From Candidatus Poseidoniaceae archaeon (GTDB lineage: Archaea; Thermoplasmatota; Poseidoniia; Poseidoniales; Poseidoniaceae): DNA of 21,216 nt. Where the stretch lies: the NCBI GenBank assembly GCA_029250345.1, contig JAQXFL010000162.1, forward strand, positions 1-21,216, read 5' to 3'. Position 1 is the stretch's first letter; every line of letters begins with the position of its first letter. A program made the translations under genes and the position numbers. The notes beneath the pieces are model-generated. The model saw only the letters and a list, made by a program, of their open reading frames with translations, had not been told where the DNA came from and did not search any database. Shown piece by piece: positions 16,670 to 21,216 of this stretch.

Positions 16670-17830
16670 ATGGACAACCTACCGAATACATGGGAAGACT
16701 GGATTTCTAACTTTACAGAATGGCAAGATCGTGTTGGTTACAACAGAGAATGGATGGGCGACTTCGATCTCTCTATCCAATTCGACTGGGACCGTGCTGG
16801 CGATGTAATCGAGTTTGGTGATTACGCTGGACGTGCAAAGTGGGAACGTTCACTCCAAGTCCCACACCAAAGCATGAGAGACGCTCTTGTTAGCATGATT
16901 ACTGTGCAGGGCGATACGGAGTTCGCTTCCGTCGAACAACAACGCCACCTCCTCGCATCTGCTCCTACAGATTACGACCGTTACGCAGCTGCCAGAATCA
17001 TGGCTGAAGAACAACGCCACGGATGGCAAATGGCCTATCTCTTGATGACCTACTTTGGACAACAAGGACGCCGTGAAGCACAAAAGCTGCTCGAGCGAAA
17101 CGCACAAGACGGCGACCGATTGCTTGGTGCTTTCAATCGCCCAATGCCACACTGGCTCGACTTCTTCTGCTACACCATGTTTGTCGACCGTGACGGCAAG
17201 TTCCAACTCGGTATGCTCTCAACTTCCGCATTCAAGCCATTGGCTGCTTCGATGGGCCCAATGCTCAAGGAAGAGTCGTTCCACTTGGGAACCGGCTCGA
17301 ACGGTTTGCGCAGAGTCATTAAGGCAGGAGTTATCCCGCTTGAGATGCTTCAGAAATTCTTCAACAAGTGGGTATCCACCGCACACGACTTGTTCGGTGT
17401 CGATGCATCGTCTTCTGCTCACTGGTCGTACGTTTGGGGTGTCAAAGGACGCTGGGACGAGCGCAAGAAACTCGAAGCAGGAATTGAAGTCAACAAAGAA
17501 GTTCTCAACGAAGAGGCTCGTGGACACTATCATTCCGAAATCGTGGCTGAAGTTGGAAAACTCAACGGTTATCTCCCAGAAGGCAGTGCTCCGTTAATTG
17601 TCCCTCATGAAAACTTCAACCGTGCCATTGGTGCATTCAAGCGCCAACGGTTCACCATCGAAGGAACGCCGTTCGAAGGCAGCGATGAAGAATGGGACGC
17701 CTACATGGATTCGGCCATTCCAAACGCAGCAGACGAAGCACAACTCAAAGAACTGTTCAAGCAAGAATGGGTAGCGAACAAGCCTATGTCTGCTCGACAA
17801 ATTGCATCCGGTATCGGTGCAAAAGTTTGA
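16670..17830 (+). CDS. BoxB-like di-iron oxygenase (benzoyl-CoA epoxidase / phenylacetate-CoA oxygenase superfamily)
   Basis: The 386-residue protein is a ferritin-like di-iron enzyme. Likely iron ligands are E84 (DTEFAS), E114 and H117 (AEEQRH), D173 or D175 (VDRDG), and E202 with H205 (KEESFH). It shares more with BoxB than with PaaA: MAYLLMTYFGQQGRREAQKL, LLGAFNRPMPHWLDFF and FVDRDGKFQLG have close counterparts in BoxB, which with the reductase BoxA epoxidises the ring of benzoyl-CoA using O2. It is shorter than BoxB (about 470 residues) and the C-terminus differs. No BoxA or BoxC gene is in the window, so the substrate may be another CoA ester. It is the first enzyme gene after the regulator and heads a co-directional run ending in a 3-hydroxyacyl-CoA dehydrogenase. 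It should be cytosolic and oxygen-dependent. Confidence 0.8.
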   Translation: MDNLPNTWEDWISNFTEWQDRVGYNREWMGDFDLSIQFDWDRAGDVIEFGDYAGRAKWERSLQVPHQSMRDALVSMITVQGDTEFASVEQQRHLLASAPTDYDRYAAARIMAEEQRHGWQMAYLLMTYFGQQGRREAQKLLERNAQDGDRLLGAFNRPMPHWLDFFCYTMFVDRDGKFQLGMLSTSAFKPLAASMGPMLKEESFHLGTGSNGLRRVIKAGVIPLEMLQKFFNKWVSTAHDLFGVDASSSAHWSYVWGVKGRWDERKKLEAGIEVNKEVLNEEARGHYHSEIVAEVGKLNGYLPEGSAPLIVPHENFNRAIGAFKRQRFTIEGTPFEGSDEEWDAYMDSAIPNAADEAQLKELFKQEWVANKPMSARQIASGIGAKV

Positions 17831-17844
17831 GTCCCGTGCTCTCT

Positions 17845-17850
17845 GGAGGG
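17845..17850 (+). promoter_or_regulatory. Shine-Dalgarno site of the unknown 178-residue gene
   Basis: GGAGGG lies 5 bases before the ATG at 17856, just after the oxygenase stop codon. It is one of the strongest ribosome sites in the window and rejects an in-frame ATG at 17802 inside the oxygenase gene. Confidence 0.75.
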
Positions 17851-17855
17851 TTACT

Positions 17856-18392
17856 ATGATCCCAATCTCTCTGTACGGTATTGACGTAGAAATGTGCGAG
17901 GCGTTCTACGCTGCGCTCCCTGGTCTTGTGGCAGATACTGTTGACGATGAAAAGTACGCTGATGCTCTTTTCTCGATCGAATCCGAAGCATCCCTTGAAC
18001 ACATCCGAGTTGCTGACCAATGGGCGAACAACGACCCCTTCATTTGGCCCGAAGATATCTCGAACGAAGTGGAGATGACGCTCCGCACTGTCAACTATCC
18101 AGATGTTTCTCTGCTTGAGCACCTCTTGACGCTCGACAACGTCGATGCGACTCGTGTTTCAACATGGATGCACTTCTCGACCAACCTGTTTCCCCTCTAC
18201 ACCGAAGCGGCTTGTGCCACACTTACTCGAATGGGTGTCCCTACGCCCTACGAACCGACCGACATTGCCAGCTATGGGCTCTATGTTTCTCGCATTGAAG
18301 GCTTGAAACTGTACGCACCTGCGGCTGGTCTGCCTGAAATCGGCTTACCCCGTTCACGCATGCTCCAACTTGGATTGGAGCGGTTTTCATGA
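17856..18392 (+). CDS. Conserved-context protein of unknown function in the oxygenase operon
   Basis: I do not recognise this 178-residue protein. It is soluble, acidic and rich in aromatic residues, with no signal peptide or membrane helix. Most of it looks helical: MCEAFYAALPGLVADTV near the start, SLEHIRVADQWANND, then LLEHLLTLDNVDATRVSTW and a C-terminal part SYGLYVSRIEGLKLYAP. A few Glu and His residues recur (IESEASLEH, MHFS), but not in a clear metal-binding pattern. The gene starts 25 bases after the oxygenase gene with a strong ribosome site and overlaps the transporter gene by 4 bases (ATGA), so the three are almost surely one operon. It may be an accessory, assembly or substrate-handling partner of the oxygenase; this is inferred from position only. 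Confidence 0.75.
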   Translation: MIPISLYGIDVEMCEAFYAALPGLVADTVDDEKYADALFSIESEASLEHIRVADQWANNDPFIWPEDISNEVEMTLRTVNYPDVSLLEHLLTLDNVDATRVSTWMHFSTNLFPLYTEAACATLTRMGVPTPYEPTDIASYGLYVSRIEGLKLYAPAAGLPEIGLPRSRMLQLGLERFS

Positions 18393-19309
18393 AGAACCTC
18401 TTGGTTCACATGAAATTGATTTTTGTTGTCATCGTTTGGGGAGTTGGCTGGCCTGCTGGCCGAGTTATTGCACAAGACATCACTCCGTTTGCGGCTTCAT
18501 GGATACGCTATGTCGTCGCCGTTGCTCTGTTCGTGATTTATTTGAAACTCTCAAACCAATGGATGATTCCCACCCGTGGTGAATGGAAGAGAATTGCCTG
18601 GATTGGTTTTTTTGCCACTTGTCTGTATCAGGCATTTTTCATGGTCGGAATGAAATACACTGCCGCCGGAGACGCTTCGTTGATGATAACTTTCAACCCA
18701 TTTTTTACAGCAGTGCTTGCGATTTTCTTCCTCAAGGAAGCCATGCACTGGCGACTTGGTGCAGGAATTGCTCTTGGGCTGGCAGGTGTCACCGTTCTTT
18801 TCCTCTATTCCCCGAACGTCGATATTCCGTTCTATGAGCGAGCGCTTGGCGATGCACTCATTGCAGGTGCTGCCTTTGCATGGGCGTGCAATTCCATTCA
18901 AATGAAGATTGCAATGACGCAGCCTGCCGAAGACTCCGACCGATGTCTCTCTCCGTTGCAACTCACGGTTTGGTCCTCTGTGATTGGCTTGGTCATGTTG
19001 ACTCCTATCGCTGCAGTCGAGACAGCGGTGATGGGTATTCCTGAACCGTCGTTCGATGGATGGATTGCCATTCTCTTCCTCGCCATCTTCTCGACGGTTG
19101 TGTCGTATGTTTGGTTTGCTGATGGAATACTTACCATCGGTGCTGGTAAAAGCGCCTTGTACGTCTATCTTGTACCCATCTTCGGTATTTACAGCGGATA
19201 TTTGCTGCTGGATGAGAAACTTGGTGCTTCGCTTCTGATCGCCTTTGTATTGATAGTCGGCGGCGTGGTGCTTGCTCAGAGCAAGCAACCCGTTGCCAAG
19301 GAAGCATGA
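18389..19309 (+). CDS. EamA/DMT-family transporter
   Basis: The 306-residue protein has ten predicted membrane helices in two five-helix halves, as in the drug/metabolite transporter superfamily with EamA domains. The first half shows MKLIFVVIVWGVGWPAGRVIA and ASWIRYVVAVALF, then AAGDASLMITFNPFFTAVLAIFFLKE; the second shows SWVF-like ending GAGKSALYVYLVPIFGIYSGYLLLDEKL. These are family hallmarks, and the role is export or uptake of a small organic compound across the cell membrane. The start overlaps the previous stop (ATGA). In this operon a metabolite connected with the oxygenase substrate or product is a reasonable guess, but the family is too broad to say. Position and coupling are seen; substrate is not. 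Confidence 0.88.
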   Translation: MKNLLVHMKLIFVVIVWGVGWPAGRVIAQDITPFAASWIRYVVAVALFVIYLKLSNQWMIPTRGEWKRIAWIGFFATCLYQAFFMVGMKYTAAGDASLMITFNPFFTAVLAIFFLKEAMHWRLGAGIALGLAGVTVLFLYSPNVDIPFYERALGDALIAGAAFAWACNSIQMKIAMTQPAEDSDRCLSPLQLTVWSSVIGLVMLTPIAAVETAVMGIPEPSFDGWIAILFLAIFSTVVSYVWFADGILTIGAGKSALYVYLVPIFGIYSGYLLLDEKLGASLLIAFVLIVGGVVLAQSKQPVAKEA

Positions 19310-19334
19310 TGAAGTCCCGCCTGTTGGGATAGAC

Positions 19335-20222
19335 ATGGAGATTGGTTGCGTAGCAGTTATTGGAGCAGGAACAATGGGTGCGGGAATCGCACAAGTTTGT
19401 GCTCAGAGTGGTTGGAAAACGAACTTGTTTGACGCTTTTCCGGAAGGATTAGAGCGCGGTATGGCTCGAATCGATGCTTTTTGGGACAAGGGTATCGCTC
19501 GCGGTAAGACGACTCTTGAGCAAAAGGAGTCGTGGAGTGCGAACCTCCACGCTGTATCCGACATGGCAGAGGCAGTAGCGCAGGCTGACATGGTGATCGA
19601 AGCCGTACCGGAAATTCCAGATTTGAAGCATTCTATTTTTGCTGAATTGGATAAACTTGCTCCGCCACACGCCATTCTCGGTACCAACACCTCATCTCTC
19701 TCAATTGCCGATATTGCTGCTGCCACATCGCGTCCGGAAAGCGTCATTGGTATGCATTTTTTTAACCCAGTTCCAATCATGAAGTTGCTGGAACTTGTCC
19801 GCCATGATTCGACCAGTGAGCAAACCATTGCAGCAGCACAAGCTGCAGGGGCTGCAATGGGCAAGACAACCATTCTTGTCAAAGACATTCCTGGATTCGC
19901 AACGAGCCGTCTTGGTGTCGTTCTTGGAAATGAAGCCATACGTATGCTGGCAGATGGCGTGGCAAGTGCCAAGGATATCGACACGGCAATGGTGTTGGGC
20001 TACAAACACCCAATGGGTCCTCTCGCTCTAACAGACTTGGTCGGACTCGATGTCCGTCGAGACATTCTGAAGAATTTGCAAGCATCGTTTGGTGATGACG
20101 CCTACGCCCCTCACCCTTTGCTTGAGAAACTGGTTGCTTCAGGTCGTCTTGGCAAGAAATCCGGCAAAGGAATCTACGATTGGTCATCCGGCGAGGCTGT
20201 CGAGACTGAATTACCTGAATGA
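19335..20222 (+). CDS. 3-hydroxyacyl-CoA dehydrogenase (3-hydroxybutyryl-CoA dehydrogenase type)
   Basis: The 295-residue enzyme is the short, single-function form. It starts with the NAD-binding motif VAVIGAGTMGAGIAQVCAQSG (7-26), then shows NTSSLSIADIA, the catalytic H141 in GMHFFNPVPIMKLLELV, KDIPGFATSRL and HPMGPLALTDLVGLD, and ends with GRLGKKSGKGIYDW. The reaction is NAD-dependent oxidation of a 3-hydroxyacyl-CoA to the 3-oxoacyl-CoA. It is of the size of Hbd and PaaH; PaaH oxidises 3-hydroxyadipyl-CoA in the phenylacetate and benzoate box pathways. I chose the ATG at 19335, which a GGGA precedes at short distance, rather than 19272 inside the transporter gene. The 3' end overlaps the convergent channel gene by 49 bases. 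Downstream of the oxygenase, it may act on the ring-opened product. Confidence 0.92.
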   Translation: MEIGCVAVIGAGTMGAGIAQVCAQSGWKTNLFDAFPEGLERGMARIDAFWDKGIARGKTTLEQKESWSANLHAVSDMAEAVAQADMVIEAVPEIPDLKHSIFAELDKLAPPHAILGTNTSSLSIADIAAATSRPESVIGMHFFNPVPIMKLLELVRHDSTSEQTIAAAQAAGAAMGKTTILVKDIPGFATSRLGVVLGNEAIRMLADGVASAKDIDTAMVLGYKHPMGPLALTDLVGLDVRRDILKNLQASFGDDAYAPHPLLEKLVASGRLGKKSGKGIYDWSSGEAVETELPE

Positions 20223-21034
20223 TTCAGTTCATAACCGCAGTGTTTGCAAAACTTTGCGTTCATGTCATGGCCTTCTTTTGAGCATTGCATGCACGCTCGA
20301 GTGCTAAACTCACCTGCTTTGATGAGTTCAGTTGAGATAATTCCAGTTGGGACAATGATGAGGCTGTATCCCATAATCATGATGAAAATCGCCAACACTT
20401 TTCCAATTGGTGTGAGAGGGACAGTATCTCCGTAACCGGTGCTTGTCAAGGTGACGATTGCCCAATAGACACTTTGGGGAATGGATGTGAATCCGTTTTC
20501 AGGACCTTCAAACAGGTACATGCCTGCGCCGGTGATGAAACAGAGGATGGTTACGGTCGTTAGGAACACGATGATTCGAGAACGAGATTCGAGAATGGCA
20601 CTTCCAAGTACAGTTGCTTCACCGACATAGCGTGTCAGTTTGAACACTCGGAACACCCTCAGCAACCGAAGTGCCCTGATGATGAGCAGACTTTGTGTTC
20701 CAGGTACAATCAGACTGAGGTAGGTTGGTAGAATTGCCAACAAGTCAACTACGCCGAAAAAGGAAGTTGCGTATTCCACTGAATGACGAGTAATGTAGAG
20801 ACGTACAAAGTATTCAATGGTGAATAATATGGTAAAGAACCATTCAATGAAGACCAATTGATCGTGGTATTGGGAGTTAATGCTGTCCACACTTTCAAGC
20901 GAGACTGCGATGATGGAGGCAATGATTGAGAACAACAGTGCGGCATCGAAGTAGGTGCCGTATTTGGTGTCGGCTTCAAAAATCACTTCATGCATCTTCT
21001 CTCGTAACGATTTTTCCTCAATCGTATCCGACAC
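20174..21034 (-). CDS. Voltage-gated potassium channel (Kv-type) with C-terminal zinc ribbon
   Basis: The 286-residue protein has the six-helix layout of voltage-gated channels. Helices lie at about 29-48 (S1), 60-80 (S2), 91-110 (S3), 115-136 (S4), 153-174 (S5) and 207-230 (S6). S4 carries a basic residue at every third place: R120, R123, R126, R129, K132 and R135. The selectivity filter is TGYGD (199-203) before S6, which indicates potassium. After S6, C248, C251, C263 and C266 form a probable zinc ribbon (CMQC and CKHC), as in a number of prokaryotic ion-transporter proteins. The GTG at 21034 is preferred because AAGGAG sits 8 bases upstream; a GTG at 21043 would overlap the previous stop. 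It probably helps set membrane potential or potassium balance. Confidence 0.9.
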   Translation of the reverse strand: MSDTIEEKSLREKMHEVIFEADTKYGTYFDAALLFSIIASIIAVSLESVDSINSQYHDQLVFIEWFFTILFTIEYFVRLYITRHSVEYATSFFGVVDLLAILPTYLSLIVPGTQSLLIIRALRLLRVFRVFKLTRYVGEATVLGSAILESRSRIIVFLTTVTILCFITGAGMYLFEGPENGFTSIPQSVYWAIVTLTSTGYGDTVPLTPIGKVLAIFIMIMGYSLIIVPTGIISTELIKAGEFSTRACMQCSKEGHDMNAKFCKHCGYELNHSGNSVSTASPDDQS

Positions 21035-21039
21035 AATTC

Positions 21040-21216
21040 TCACTCCTTATGGAACACAGGTTTTCGCTTGTCGAGGAATGCTGTAACGCCTTCTTTGAAC
21101 GCTTCAGTTGTTCCAGCAGCCTCGATGAGAGTGCGTTCGTGATTGAGATGCGATTCAAAATCCTGTGCGGATTGAACATGGAGCAAATGCTTGGTTGCTT
21201 CTTTGGTATGTTCTCC
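21040..21216 (-). CDS. Enoyl-CoA hydratase, C-terminal fragment cut by window edge
   Basis: The frame is open from the right edge of the window to the TGA at 21040-21042 and gives 58 residues, below the length at which it would show as a separate call. The sequence ends with FKEGVTAFLDKRKPVFHKE, the ending of crotonase-family enoyl-CoA hydratases (EGxxAFxxKRxPxF), and before it a helix with LNHERTLIEAAGTTEAF that fits the family's C-terminal trimerisation region. The active-site part lies outside the window. It is a second hydratase, distinct from the one at 7329-8195. It is followed directly by the potassium channel gene, which it probably drives by translational coupling. Confidence 0.8.
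   Translation of the reverse strand, partial: GEHTKEATKHLLHVQSAQDFESHLNHERTLIEAAGTTEAFKEGVTAFLDKRKPVFHKE
21043..21048 (-). promoter_or_regulatory. Shine-Dalgarno site of the potassium channel gene
   Basis: On the minus strand AAGGAG ends one base before the TGA of the upstream hydratase gene and sits 8 bases before the GTG at 21034. It decides the start and couples the two genes. Confidence 0.65.

Noticed and set aside
18551..19336. 261-codon open frame on the minus strand opposite the transporter gene
   Set aside because: No recognisable motif, rich in His, Arg and Cys as shadow frames often are, and fully covered by the EamA-type gene.
19403..19984. 193-codon open frame on the minus strand inside the dehydrogenase gene
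   Set aside because: It is antisense to a clear family member and its composition (Ala/Ser-rich, no motif) is what a shadow frame gives.

Overview
The window most likely comes from a planktonic marine euryarchaeon of Marine Group II (Poseidoniales). The evidence is indirect: a giant surface protein of putative-Ig repeats with Asp-rich thrombospondin-3-type calcium motifs and a C-terminal anchor, a typical archaeal lipoprotein leader ending in a lipobox, a regulator with a bacterio-opsin-activator-type helix-turn-helix (HTH_10), tightly packed genes with short leaders, and a heterotroph gene set (beta-oxidation enzymes, transporters). There is no rRNA, tRNA, CRISPR array or insertion sequence that I can see. 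About 95 percent of the window is coding.

Layout. (1) Positions 2-5536 hold the 3' end of a giant secreted, membrane-anchored repeat protein on the plus strand. Its 5' end lies outside the window. (2) Positions 5546-9502 are a minus-strand block: a DUF3592-like membrane protein, a thiopurine-methyltransferase-like enzyme, an enoyl-CoA hydratase and an FAD-dependent reductase of the geranylgeranyl-reductase type. (3) From about 9520, divergent from that block, come moaE and moaC of molybdopterin synthesis. (4) Positions 10424-12127 on the minus strand encode an unusual fusion of a GNAT acetyltransferase to a class I/II aminotransferase. (5) Positions 12224-15501 on the plus strand encode a BNR/Asp-box lipoprotein, a solitary BioY biotin transporter and a class II (GlpX) fructose-1,6-bisphosphatase with a changed active-site motif. 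(6) Positions 15532-15777 on the minus strand encode a very small two-helix membrane protein.

(7) The most interesting part is 15985-20222, five plus-strand genes in a row: an HTH_10 regulator, a BoxB-like di-iron oxygenase, a 178-residue protein I do not recognise, an EamA-type transporter and a 3-hydroxyacyl-CoA dehydrogenase. The last three are coupled or closely spaced. Between the regulator and the oxygenase sits a 14-bp perfect palindrome preceded by a second copy of its core, a good operator candidate. With the enoyl-CoA hydratases nearby, this suggests a ring-epoxidation or related CoA-thioester oxidation pathway in an archaeon. The substrate is unknown. (8) The window closes on the minus strand with a Kv-type potassium channel carrying a C-terminal zinc ribbon, and the 3' end of a second enoyl-CoA hydratase.

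All functions are assigned from motifs read by eye. No database search was possible.
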